From: Adiantum capillus-veneris
Taxonomy: Eukaryota > Streptophyta > Polypodiopsida > Polypodiales > Pteridaceae
Direction of reading: 5' to 3'
Length of the DNA stretch: 64,000 nucleotides
NCBI GenBank assembly: GCA_014529385.2
Contig: CM043944.1
Span: 49,211,768 to 49,275,767, forward strand
Shown here: positions 40,462 through 52,967 of the stretch, piece after piece
How the letters are laid out: each line of letters begins with the position of its first letter
Numbering within the stretch: position 1 is the stretch's first letter
Position numbers and translations under genes: made by a program
Notes under the pieces: generated by a model
Told to the model about the DNA's origin: nothing
Databases searched by the model: none
The model's input: the letters and a program-made list of their open reading frames with translations, nothing else

Positions 40462-41399
40462 GAAGGAGAAACCCCAACCAATAGCAATGGCGATCGCTGG
40501 TTGTGTGATGGGGAAGCTCGAGTGTGACACAACGAAACAATTAGTGTTAGGGGGGCAAACACCAAGGTGGGGTTGCATCATTTGCATTGCAACTTTGAAA
40601 ATCTGGGCCGAGTCCACGTGCCATCACTCCCCACACTTTACTGTTAAAAATTTCCCAAATTCACATACCCTTACTTTTATCCAAATTTTAAAACCTAGTG
40701 GTTTCCCTACCTATTGGGGCATGGCTAGCGAGAAAATACATGAGGGTGAATTTAGCAAGACATTTCCCCATAAAAACACCTTAAATCCCATGGCTTTCGC
40801 TAATGAAGCACGCGCTTTTCCTTTTGCACGTAAAAGCACGCACTTGGAAATGCCTTTAAAGCGTGTAAGCCCTTGAATATCAAACTTTGACTAACTGGTG
40901 CCCAAGATGATTGAAAATGACCATCTTAGCCAGTTTATTGAGAATTACACGTGAAAAAACTATTGTGACTCTATATTTGCTTATTTGTCTCTTCTTTGGT
41001 TTTTTTTTTTCTCTGTAGGTTTCATCTGGCAAGGTGAATCTATTAAGAAGGTGTGCAAACAACGTAAGGGGCTTGCATTTGGAAAGGTGTGGGGTGCTTT
41101 AAAACATGTTAAAAATGTCCTTAATGGAAAAAGTGATGTGCAATGTGAAAACTAGCTTGCACAACCAGATGAAAACTGAGTCTTACGGCCACTGAAAGTA
41201 TACCCATATGGGGTTCCATGATATGCTTTAGAACTTACTTTGGGAATTCCCCTACCCATTATGGATTTTTTTTGGCTCGAAAAATGTCATTTCAACAAAA
41301 GTAAGCAAGAAAATGTCCTCGAAAAAGATAAAAATCGGTCATAAGTGGCCAAAAATGTCATTGTGGCAAGGCTACATGAAACAGTGAGAAAGATTGAAG

Positions 41400-41758
41400 T
41401 TTTGGATTGTCACACAGCGTGGAAAGCTCTTCAACATGCACTTTCTTTTGAAAAACCACTTTAATCGCCTTCTGATACATATTGGCGGATTTTGTCCACC
41501 AGCATGGCACAACCAAGAACCGGTTGGCCATGTTAAAAGAAAACCCCCCTCCCCCTTCTAAATATTATATATATTTCAAAAGCAATTGAGATCAATCTGT
41601 GTTGCTTATGCTAGTGGTAAGGTGTACGCCTCCACACGAGCTCACACAACTTCCATCTCATGTGTTGGTCGTATAGTTGTGTGTGAGTGATCAATCAACC
41701 CGCATGGTTTAATATTTTTGCGCTTAACCATTTTAAGCCTCCAATGCTCCAACTTTGA

Positions 41759-41813
<55 letters not shown>
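41400..41813 (+). repeat. SINE-like dispersed repeat, second copy, with (CT)n
   Basis: Matches the repeat at 37040-37821 from GTGGAAAGCTCTTC through CTGATACATATT to GCTAGTGGTAAGGTG and AAGCCTCCAATG. A CT run follows at 41762-41812. Confidence 0.6.
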
Positions 41814-42746
<933 letters not shown>

Positions 42747-42824
42747 GCAGTAGCCCGCTAGCTTGGGGCAATTTGCAATTTTATACATATTTTGAAATTT
42801 TAAAAGAGGAGATATTCAGCCAGT

Positions 42825-43154
42825 GTGTCCATTCTTTTGGAAGATGAAGAAAAAGTGATCCCATGGACTTATTTGTCCAGTGCCTCGCAGCTACTAGCAA
42901 CAACTCACATTGCCGTGGAGCTTGAAAACAAATCCATCATAAAGTCAACAGCCCACGAAGCTCAATCCCAACAAAGGCAAAAAACATCAAAAGAAATCTT
43001 CACAAAAAACAAAAAGAAGAATGAGCAAAAGGATGTAAAATTGCCTCGACAATTGAAGAAAAAACACACGCATCAGCAAGAACACAGTAGATATGAATCA
43101 CTCAAGGAAGGGGGGAGTGTCATCAACGACAAAGAACACTTCCCTGAGTATTGA
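42825..43154 (+). CDS. Small ORF, unknown
   Basis: 109 residues, Lys/Gln/Ser-rich (KNKKKNEQKDVKLPRQLKKK). No known family. It could be a fragment of the Copia remnant that follows, but nothing in it shows this. Confidence 0.2.
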   Translation: MSILLEDEEKVIPWTYLSSASQLLATTHIAVELENKSIIKSTAHEAQSQQRQKTSKEIFTKNKKKNEQKDVKLPRQLKKKHTHQQEHSRYESLKEGGSVINDKEHFPEY

Positions 43155-43186
43155 TATTATGCTAGTGCCATATAGCTATGCTACAG

Positions 43187-43980
43187 ACGTCCGTCGTCAG
43201 CGACACGCTAACACTATGTAAGTTTGGACTTGAGGATTGCAAACCTATTGCTGCTCCTATGGAAACACGTTTAAAAGTGAGTCTTCATGATGTCACTCTT
43301 TATCATTGCTATTGGATGTCTTATTTATGTATGCAATACGAAGCCCAATATTCAATATGCAATCTCACAAGTTAGCAAATTTATGCATAGCCCAGGGTCT
43401 AAGCATTGGCAGGCTATCAAGCGGATTTTTCACTACATGAGTGACACTTTATATCTTGGCTTGTTTTAATTCAAAGGGGGGGGAGGATCCTTGCCGGTAG
43501 ATTTACATTATTTTTCGGACTTAGATTGGGCTCGTTGTTATTACACATGAGTGTCCACAAGTAGTTTTTGCTTCATGCTTGGTGAGTCCATGCATATCAT
43601 GGTTGAGCAAGAAGCAGCCTACTATGACCACTTCCAGTTGTGATGCTGAGAATAGGAAAATAGTCATAGCTATGGTTGAGTGTGTATGGCTCAAACCCCT
43701 TATGGTTGATTTGGGTGTTGGACAGGGCACTGTTAGCAACATCTACAGTGACAATCAGAGTGCATTGGCAATTGCGAGGAACCCAGTTTTTCATGCTCGC
43801 ACAAAGCACATTGAGGTTTATTATCACTATGTCAGAGAGAGGCTCTCAATAGGAAAGATCAGCTTAGCTTATGTGCCGACACAAAGGATGACCTTGCAAA
43901 TCTATTCACAAAGGCATTTGCCTCATGAGAAGTTTGAAGCTTTTCCCAAAGCTTTGGGCTTACTTCCCTTTGTGGATTGA
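43187..43980 (+). pseudogene. Copia RT/RNase H remnant
   Basis: Recognisable Copia pieces in shifting frames: CKPIAAPMETRLK, YAISQVSKFMHSPGSKHWQA, then WLSKKQPTMTTSSCDAENRK and NIYSDNQSALAIARNPVFHARTK, ending at 43980. It is a different family from the Copia element at 29822-35772. No LTR was identified. Confidence 0.75.
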
Positions 43981-44383
43981 TCATGTGCTTAGGCATTAGG
44001 AAAATTTTGAGCTCATTTTTGGGCCATTTAAGGGTGCCGCATCATCAAAGCTGCAAAAAAGAGAGCAACCCAGTAAACCCCTCTAAATATTGCTCAGAAC
44101 CCCCTGATATGACCTATCATTGTAAAGCTCTTGAGAAATTATGGACTCTATAGAGCAAAGGTCCAGAAATTTTGGATGAATTCTATGAAAGTTATGGCAT
44201 TTTTTTTCAATCCGCTAGTTTTTGTTACCGTTACACCACTACTAGCCATAGGGGGGGTTTGCGAGGGACTAATAATTGACGAGCGTCATTTAACTGATGA
44301 CGAATGCGTCACATAGACGAGGTTTCAGTCGTATAAGCACGGATATTTTTATAATAAAAAAATCGGCCGTCGCATAAACAACC

Positions 44384-44448
44384 ATTGCCGTTGCATAATC
44401 GACGACTTGAATTTGTAGCCGTTGCATAATCGACGATTCAAATTGGGC
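44384..44448. repeat. Short tandem repeat
   Basis: Two direct copies of about 31 bases containing GCCGTTGCATAATCGACGA. A partial copy (GCCGTCGCATAA) lies at 44367. Confidence 0.6.
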
Positions 44449-44630
44449 CTTGCTTAAACGATGTTGTGAAGCGAGGCTCCTAGCGACACCTACACACTGC
44501 CCCTTCTCTCCTACGAAGAGGCATAATATTGTTGCAAAGCCTTTGAAATGTGACTCGCGGAAAATTATACACAGCAGCGAGCTCCAGGGCAGCGCTACAA
44601 CAAAATACGCAAAACGAGAGCAGATACTCT

Positions 44631-44658
44631 CCCCCCCCCCCCCCCCCCCCCCCCCCCC
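44631..44658. repeat. Poly-C tract
   Basis: 28 consecutive C. Confidence 0.95.
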
Positions 44659-44880
44659 TTCTTCTTCATCACTTGCCTCTTTGGGTGTGAGAGCAGTGAA
44701 AAATGCAATACCACAGGTTTATGTAATCCAAAGGTGTGACCAAACGGGTAGAAAAGATAGGGATTTCTGTTAACGATAGTGAGTGGGAGAGGAGTCTGTA
44801 GCGCTGAGTGTATGTGTGTGTCCTAAGAGGCTCCCGGAGGGTGAGAGGAATTTATCACATGGACTACGTGCATCCGTGCT

Positions 44881-45086
<206 letters not shown>

Positions 45087-45375
45087 AGGCACAACAAGCT
45101 CCTGCGACGTGGATACAAGAAGAGAGGAAAAGAACCCGAAGAATGGCCATGCCTCTCAACCTCTGCTTCAATTCATGGGCTTAACATGTGAAAACTGAGG
45201 CACAAAAAATGGAGTCTCCAAGCTTGGGTTTGAATATTGCACTTTGTTAGTGCCTGCAAAATAGGTTCAGAGCTATGTTTCAAAAAAACAGTTCAATGTG
45301 TGAGTGTGCATGTGTGTAGGCGTGCAGGTTGTGTGTGAAAGAGACCTTAATACTGTGTGCATGTACGAGAGTGTG

Positions 45376-45410
45376 TGTGTGTGTGTGTGCGCGCGCGAGC
45401 GCGTGCGCAT
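45376..45410. repeat. GT/GC alternating purine-pyrimidine run
   Basis: GT dinucleotides passing into GCGCGCGCGAGCGCG, a sequence of Z-DNA-prone type. Confidence 0.6.
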
Positions 45411-46387
45411 ATGCAATGACAACTCAAAAGCAAACCTCTATCATCACACAGCTTCACCAGCATATAAGTAAGAGTGCGCATTGATACAGACAGAAGAAGC
45501 AGAGCGCAATATATAAAGGGGCAAAAGCTAGCTTCAGCAGTGTATGTGTATACACCTGCGTGCAGCTTGGCAACAACTAAGCTGCAGGTGTTGCTGTGGT
45601 GGAAGGAAACACCCACATCTTGAGCTTGAGACGACTGGTTTTCCTCTGTTTTGGTAGGGAAGACCTCCTTCTTATCTTTAACAGGCTCCTTTGAAGCCTC
45701 CGTTTTTGGCACATGGTAGAGGCTCGTCTTGCTATCAAAGCGAAGAACGTATGCCTGATTACATCCCTCATAAAGCCTCTCCCCCAGTGTGTCAATAATG
45801 TAGTAAGCTTCTTTGCATACCTTCAATAGGAAAAAATGATCATTCCAGCTCACAATGTAGAGCTGAATCCCCCATTGGGCTGCAAGCCTACACTCTATTG
45901 ATCTATTGTTGCCCAAATCTCTTCAAAATACTTCGCGCCTTGCAAGAAATTGTTGTAGGTGTCATCTAGCCCCTCAGGTTGGAAAAAGCCAATGAAGGAA
46001 CGCTCATGATCCACTGCTAGTGGTCATATTCTTGCGTTTATGACAGTCTCAAGGTCAAAGTGGCCATCCACAAACTTGCTTCTGTAGGCCTCAACATCAA
46101 ATAGCTTCCGCCACTCTGCAGATCCTTCTCGGATGAGGGTGTCATATTTGGCCTTGATGGGCATACAATTTGGGTTCTTGTGTAGCCAATCAGCAATACT
46201 GCAACAAGGGCCGTGCACGCACTCTGCCAGCTGCTCTTTCGCTCCTCTGATCAATAGAGGCAAAAAATACAAATGTAGAGAACTTCATGTTACCATCCCT
46301 ACTCACCAAATCTTTATGTTCCCAGCTTCCTATAGTGAAAAGCTCCTCTCCAAAGTCCAAGCATTCAGATATCGCTGAAGAAACCAT
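45380..46387 (-). pseudogene. Plant EEIG1/C2-NT-type family protein, C-terminal region, decayed
   Basis: Segments of a conserved plant family appear in order: GNMKFSTFVFFASIDQRSERAAG, ADWLHKNPNCMPIKAKYDTL, REGSAEWRKLFDVEAYRSKF, GHFDLETVINARI, DHERSFIGFFQPEGL, WNDHFFLLKV and YYIIDTLGERLYEGCNQAY. I match these from memory to Arabidopsis proteins such as At5g04860, whose exact role is unclear. Two one-base deletions near 46200-46230 remove SACTALVAVI from frame, and TGA replaces the Arg of the family's IRPL near 46023 (CGA>TGA). The upstream exons with the C2 domain are not seen. It is head to head with the ERF gene, about 500 bases away. Confidence 0.65.
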
Positions 46388-46443
46388 TTCTTTCTCCTCA
46401 TTCTGACAAACACAAAAAAAAAACTTATTTCCATATACAAGAG

Positions 46444-46700
46444 CTTTTGGACAAATTCCTAAGAATTCTCACATTGTGACCTACTATAACATCATGGGCT
46501 TCTATTAGCAAGGGTGCCGCATACCTAGTTAGGTGCGGTTGGGGGCAGGGGATCGTCGGCCTAGTGGGCAAGCCGGTGGTCCCCAAGCACACTAGCTAGG
46601 TATGTGGTGCCTCCTGAGTGGAAGCTCGTGATGTTAAACAGTACATGCAAACAATGAGAAAGAGCCCATTTTCCTACATAAGAAAATGTCAAAACCTTCT
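46444..46700 (+). repeat. Dispersed repeat with internal fold-back
   Basis: Partner of 38985-39180. It contains an inverted pair GGTGCCGCATACCTAGTTAG (46514) and CTAGCTAGGTATGTGGTGCC (near 46592-46611), giving a hairpin of about 100 bases. Confidence 0.6.
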
Positions 46701-46897
46701 TGTGATAAATTAGGTTAAGTTAGCAAAGATTTTGTGCATTTTTTACATTAGACTAGCCTTGGCTTTGCATTATTCAAGGTACCTCATCCATCAAAACAGA
46801 TATAATCAATCCAAGCATATGACTCAGATAACATGATGGTGTATGGCATTCTTAAAGAAGTTGTGAACAAGACAGGCTGGGTTCCGTGCACCCCAAA

Positions 46898-47600
46898 ATG
46901 CAAAGATGCATCGACGGAGAGTCACCTTGCACCCAGATCATCAACACCGCAAAATACAACTCCTCCAAAGAAAGGCATAAAAATGGTGTTGCCTCTACAT
47001 TGTGCTCTGCCCCTTCAAGCTCATCATTAACACCCGTAGAGCTTGCCAAGAGCTCCAACAAGAAGCATTACCGAGGAGTACAACGTCAGCAGTGGGGCAA
47101 ATATGCAGCCGAGATCCGAGACTCTGCAAGGCAAGGGGCCCGTGTTTGGCTAGGGACCTTTGACGCGGCTGAGGAGGCAACTTTGGCATATGATCGAGCG
47201 GCATTGAAGGTGCGTGGGATGCGCGCATTGCTGAACTTTTCCGTCAATGTCGTGGCTCCAATGATAGAGAAAGAGGTGGAGACAAAGAGAAGAAAAGAGT
47301 GAAAAGAGAAGCACCAGTCGAAGATGGAGTTGGAGGCATCGAGCAACAACGTCAACAACGCAAGCGCATGCAAGAGCCATCATCATCTTCACCACCATCA
47401 AGTCTGGTAGTGAGCTTTGAAGGAGAAGGGGTGAAGATAGAAGAGCTAGATGATGTGTTTTCTTTGCATGAGCTACGCGAGTGTTTCTTGCCTTTCATCG
47501 CCTCCTCATTTGCTAGCGCCATGGCTACCCTGGCCAACTGCACTGCAGCCTCTCATTTGGCAGCCTCTCACATGATAGCAGAGTGCTTGTGCTTGTGTGT
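46898..47600 (+). pseudogene. AP2/ERF transcription factor, frameshifted
   Basis: The first in-frame ATG is 46898. The AP2 domain is [20 protein letters not shown], then [20 protein letters not shown] and [16 protein letters not shown]. The AP2 domain binds GCC-box DNA in the nucleus, but the usual RGVRQRPWG reads RGVQRQQWG here, altering an Arg expected to touch DNA. After a KRRKE stop at 47300-47302 the frame moves to 47299 onward, which reads as real protein: VVSFEGEGVKIEELDDVF, similar to the acidic motif near the end of group IX ERFs. Either a one-base frameshift or an unrecognised short intron separates them. The C terminus runs into a (GT)n array at 47595. It is probably decayed, though a sequencing error could also explain the shift. 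Confidence 0.7.

Positions 47601-47694
<94 letters not shown>
47595..47694. repeat. (GT)n microsatellite
   Basis: About 100 bases of GT, followed by a short TA run and CACAAACG. Confidence 0.95.
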
Positions 47695-47696
<2 letters not shown>

Positions 47697-47859
47697 CCGT
47701 TCTAAATCTATATATATATATACACAAACGAACACTAATTGTTCACAGACTAACAATTCTAGAAAAGTACAGTGGCTTTGCACAATAATTTATTTGCAGT
47801 TGAAAATAAATTTTGTACAAGGTAATGAAGATAACAAAATACAGCTCAAGAATCCATAA

Positions 47860-50800
47860 ACCCAAAGTCTGGGAAATTTTGCGTCACACTAAGAGATCCA
47901 CCATTTGTTAAGAACTGGACATTTTAATCAAGGAAGGTAGCCCTCACCTGCACCCATAGCCACAAGAAAACAGTTTGTTAGCACGTGACTGTACGCAGGT
48001 GATGCTGGGCATCCCAATTGTTATCCATGTCACCATAAAAAAAGCATAGTTCTTAACTTGTAATTTGTTCTTTTTGATAAAAAAAAGGTTTTTTTTTTTA
48101 AACAACGAAGATCCTTGGCTTTTCTGCCAATCTGATACAAACGGTACCCAACCCCATAGAGCAGCCATAAATTCTGATTTATTTTTTCTCAAAAAACATT
48201 TTTTTTACCAATCTTAAGGTTTTAAAGGAGTTTAAGTAGAAAAAAAAATTCCAGAACGTCATCCTTAACTAGATAAGAGTGACTTATATTCCATTTGAAG
48301 TAGTCTCAAGCCAGATCAAAACTACCCACTTCCTTGTATATCAACAACATTTGTAATAGAACCTTTTATTCGGAACTAGTTTTATAATCGGGCTGGGATA
48401 TCCCCAAAAAAAACTTTTAGTATTTACCACTTATTACCTAACAGAGATACCCCTTTCTTAGAGGAATTTCATAACCATTATTCCCAAAAATCCTTACTAT
48501 TATGTTATGTCACTCCTACTGCTGCCATATGCCAGCTAACAAATGTATACTACAATATATTGGACTACTTAGTCACAATGAGCCAACTTAGACTCAGTTC
48601 GAAAAAAATCCTCCGGTCATGCCCAGATAGAGGGAACTATATGCCATACTCATCTACCATATAATGCATTCATTCATATCAAATATCAGAAACTAGGGCA
48701 ATAACTCTGAAGTAATCTATAAATTCAGAGTATCATTTTAGTTAAATCAATAAAATAAAAACGTATGTTCAAAAACATCAGATTAACTAGCCAGGATCCA
48801 CTTAAGGTCACTATATGATTTACCCTATAGTATCGAGATCAAACCTACTAGCAAGATGGTAGGTAAGGACAAGTGCCTATATATTTTGAATGAGAAAAAG
48901 AACCCAGCGGAAGAAGGTAACCAAAAAGAATTGAGTAGCCAAGGTTCGACCTAACCTCAGCCATCAGAAATCTGTCACCACATTGAACTAGTGATAGGTT
49001 AATCAGAACCTACCGCTATTCTTCCTAGCATATGATGATGATGAAAAAAACCAGTAAATTAGAAACTTGCTTTTATTCAACCTCAGTCCGGTATGTGCAG
49101 TCAGCATATAGGGCACCATACCAGAAGCCAGTACTCAGTATATACAAAATACCCTTTTTAGCCGATTCAGTCCAATAGGCAACTGGTAAAACAGATCAGT
49201 CTAACTTGTAAAAAATGGTCGAGTTAAGTTGAAAAAACATTATTTACTCCTACAATCGGGTATGCAAAACCTTACATAACCTTTTGACACCAGTAATCAG
49301 TAATTTCAGAATAACCTTTTGTCGATTCAGTAAGAACAACCAAATCAGTCCAGGATTTGTTACCTTACCTAGAGCACTACATCACATCGGTATTCCAACT
49401 TACCAAGGTAACAGAACCATCAGCTCACTGTTTTGTGTTTAATTTATAAGTATACTTTCAAGCTTATTTTTTTGAATTACCCAAGGTCAAACAGTCTCAG
49501 CCAGTAGAAATCTGTCAATAGGCTGAATCTGTGATTAGCAAAGGAAACTTTCACTCATCTTCCATCTTGTGCTGTAATACGAAAAAAACGAGCGAGTAAA
49601 AAACACATATAATACCTCCAGAGTATCATCCAATATGGCAACAAATCTGAAAACAGTCTTCAGTTTATTCAAAGTCTCTTTAGACAATTCCGAAACTTCG
49701 ATACCAGTACTATGAATTGAATCAATCTGAGGTCAGCCCGTGTACATAGTGTACTCCGACCTCCTTAGTATTACAGCTGACATAGGTCTCCGACATTACT
49801 TGCTCACTGTTTTTTAGCTTTTTTTAATATTTGTGAATTTTTGGCTCTATGCAAAGACCAACTATACATACATCAAGTAGATTTTTTTTATATAAAAATT
49901 GAATAATCACCAGCTAACCTTACCATTTCCAAACAAACATAATGCAGTCCGATCCTAAATCATGCCATATATTTAGACATGGTCAAGTCATATTATTCCT
50001 TAGCCGATAGGGTCAGACTTATCCCATCCAAAAAAAACTAGCTTACATAACCAGTTTTTTATTTCCCATTCCGCTTATTTCACGGACCCTTACAACATTA
50101 GTCAAAGAGAACCATAACTTGCATCATTCCCAAAGAAAACCAATCTTACAGCTCATATTACACCCCATACACAAGAAAGGTCAGTATCCGGAACAGGGTT
50201 ATTTTAAAAAAATAATTACTGGTTTTTTTACAGCTTCTCAAAATAGTCTCAGCAAAGCTTCACAGTATTTTTAGACATTCTCGAGAGCAAGAAAGAATTT
50301 TTGTTTAACCTGTAGATTAGGAGACGAAGAAGCTTCCACAATCTCCTTCCCATTATTTTTCGGCATGATTGAGCACACAGTAGAAAATAGCTTCTAACCC
50401 ACACGGTATAGAATGCACTCACAGGTGAATACAACATGATGCTAAGTGAGTAAGAGTACTCACTTTTTAAGAGGCATTTATACTTGCTGAAGCAAATCGG
50501 GAGCAGATCCGCCACTGACTCGGACCAGCTACCGCACTAGAGGGCGCCTATATGGGCCAGATACTCCGCGATTATCCCCAGCAGAAGATCCGGTTGATCT
50601 AGACCAAGTCGCCCCAACACTCGCTGCTACAATCACCTGCCAACTCAACCCTAGCACAGGCAGTGGCGTGTTGCAGGAAGCCCGTCACAAATGCAGAGAA
50701 GCTTTAAAACGCTACTGAGTGTATAGAGAGATTTTTTTAAATTTAAAGCAAGGTCAAGTCCTATAGTACCAAGTCACACTATGACTACCAACTTAACCAA

Positions 50801-51160
50801 AAAAACTTATGCGATCGATACCCGGTTCGAAACACCTTATGAGCTTTTTGTACCTAGCCCAGGTTGATCACACACACCCCGTTATCAATTCAACAGAACC
50901 TTACAATTAGCTTAAGTCATGCAGCCTTCCACTAGGGTACAGTATACCTGCCATGATCTTAACGGTGTGAGATACACTACATAGAAACAGCACTTTTTTG
51001 TGATCATTTATTATTTCCAATTCTGTCTCGAAGTCAAAAGGTGGGTCTATAAAACCCAGATGACATTTATACATAACCACGTCCAAGGTAACAGTAAGGA
51101 GTAACTGTACTCAAGTAATTTACATATCCGTTTATTTTCTCCTCAGGTGTGTTTATCCAA
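47860..51160. other. AT-rich unassigned stretch with degenerate internal repeats
   Basis: No long ORF and no dinucleotide arrays, in contrast to the rest of the window, but many A or T homopolymers of 6-9. Weak direct repeats occur: CCATCAGAAATCTGTCACC (about 48960) against CCAGTAGAAATCTGTCAAT (about 49500), both followed by GATRATTAG-like text and a run of A. CAGTCC/CAGTAA motifs recur. It may be a decayed non-coding element or a long intron. Confidence 0.45.
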
Positions 51161-51162
51161 TA

Positions 51163-51552
51163 ATGGCCTACAATCGAGAACTGGTTTTTTCCATAGCAAC
51201 ATCACACCTTTATCAATATGGTGAATCTACTCGGAGAGCTACTTTACTCCATTATGAACTTCATCTATTCCCGCAATTAGGAACCTCTGTTTCCCAAACT
51301 AAATGGTGGTCATATCAGAACCGAGTGACTCGTGTAACCCTTTGGGGTCGCGAGCATTTTAGGAACAATATCAAATTGGCGATGGTAACTGAGGCTCTGG
51401 GCCTAGGGCCACAGTATTATTACATAGAACATTCATTGAAGCCAGGTTTTTCTGAGCGGTTATACCTGCTAGCCCAATTCCTTCTGACGAAGGAAATTTG
51501 GAATGGCAGCCTCTACACCAAAACAAACTCCATTGCGCCACAAGGGAAATGA
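51163..51552 (+). CDS. Possible exon or ORF of 129 residues, unknown
   Basis: Preceded by TTTATTTTCTCCTCAG, a good splice acceptor, then ATG at 51163. It contains HYELHLFPQLGTSVSQTKWW and LLAQFLLTKEIWNGSLYTK. Composition is protein-like, but I recognise no family. A (GA)n run follows at 51604. Confidence 0.35.
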   Translation: MAYNRELVFSIATSHLYQYGESTRRATLLHYELHLFPQLGTSVSQTKWWSYQNRVTRVTLWGREHFRNNIKLAMVTEALGLGPQYYYIEHSLKPGFSERLYLLAQFLLTKEIWNGSLYTKTNSIAPQGK

Positions 51553-51599
51553 GATGAGGGCACCACCTAGTCTTGGAAGCGTGGACTAGGACCGCTACA

Positions 51600-51603
<4 letters not shown>

Positions 51604-51648
<45 letters not shown>
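51604..51648. repeat. (GA)n microsatellite
   Basis: About 45 bases of GA. Confidence 0.95.
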
Positions 51649-51649
<1 letters not shown>

Positions 51650-52928
51650 ACTATGACTGAAGCATTAACCGTGGTGTGTGTACAAGGAATGGATGACTTC
51701 AAACACTCCCAACACAAATAGCATATAGATTACCAAATAGTCACTCAAGGATTAGCCAAGATCACATCAAGCACTCTCACACGCATATAAAACATTTCTC
51801 TTAATTAACATAAGTAAGAGGAGGAGAGGTTACTAGCATGAAACAATTTGCAGTCTAGGATGTGCAAGAATAGAGTGAATGAATGAGCTTATGGGCTCAT
51901 GGTGAGTGATACAAAGGCTCAATGAGCTGAGGGAGGCTTTAAATTACAAAGGGGAAGGCCTCTTTATATAGGAAAGAGAGTGATTAGGAGTGAGGTTAAG
52001 ATACAAGTGTAATTTGTACAAATGAAGCTTGATTAGGGACATTCAACCAATGAAGAAGCTCCTTCCAAGTGATTTGTTGACCAATTAGCTCCATCATCAC
52101 TTGTGTTGTCTTCACTCCTTCCTCCATAGCTTGAGTCCAAGAGCTTTCTTATTTTAAAATGTAAAGAATCTACATAAAATCAATACTTATCTAGTAATAA
52201 TAGAAAGGGGTTGAATGAGAACTTATGAATTACAACAAGATTAAGCATGACTTGAGAGGTGATTAGAAGAGGAACTTTGATGGGTTTTTGAGCTGGAGAG
52301 AGAGGAGGAAGGAGAGGAGGGTGAGAAGACTAATAGCTGATTTTAAAGAAGGTCTCAATGTGGAAAAGGAAGGGTGTGTGTGTGTAAAGGTAGGGGGGTG
52401 GTCTCCACCACAGTTGAAAAAATTGGCGTCCACCATTTTGGCCATATCTCCTAGACCGTAGATGCAAAAATTATAAAAAAAATATGGCCAGAATCTTCAG
52501 CTCGTCAGTTACAACTTTGATGAAGACAACTTTTCTTGGATCGGAGTGGAAGTATTTTTTAAAAATTCAACAAAATCATGTGCCTGGTTTCTTCCTTTAC
52601 CAAGTCTTCCACTTGGGTCCCATTTGTTTGAATCATCATATGGCTCCAAAGCCATGATGATATGAGCCACTCATGACCCTTGAATCATGGGTGCATGGCT
52701 CCACAACCACATCATATCTTTTCTTTTCACATTTACATATTTTCCCTTCCCTTTACCACTAGGTTCTCCCTCTACCTTTCACCTCCGGTGAACTAGTCAA
52801 GAAAAAATCTTTTTTTTTTAAATTTTTCCAAGAGGTTGTTCTCACTCTTTCTTTTATTGTAAACCTCTAGAAGCAAGGAAAACCAACAAAATATGATAAA
52901 CAAAAATTTGTGATAGGCTCGGATCATA
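51650..52928 (-). repeat. Probable 3' LTR of the Tat-like Gypsy element (limits uncertain)
   Basis: On the minus strand the integrase ORF end is followed by a purine-rich tract AGGTTTGGGGGGG (about 52931-52943) and then TGATCCGAGCC, a plausible LTR start. The far end could not be fixed because the other LTR lies outside the window. Confidence 0.4.
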
Positions 52929-52967
52929 GCCCCCCCAAACCTGGCTAGGGGTATTTATGCCTCTAGC

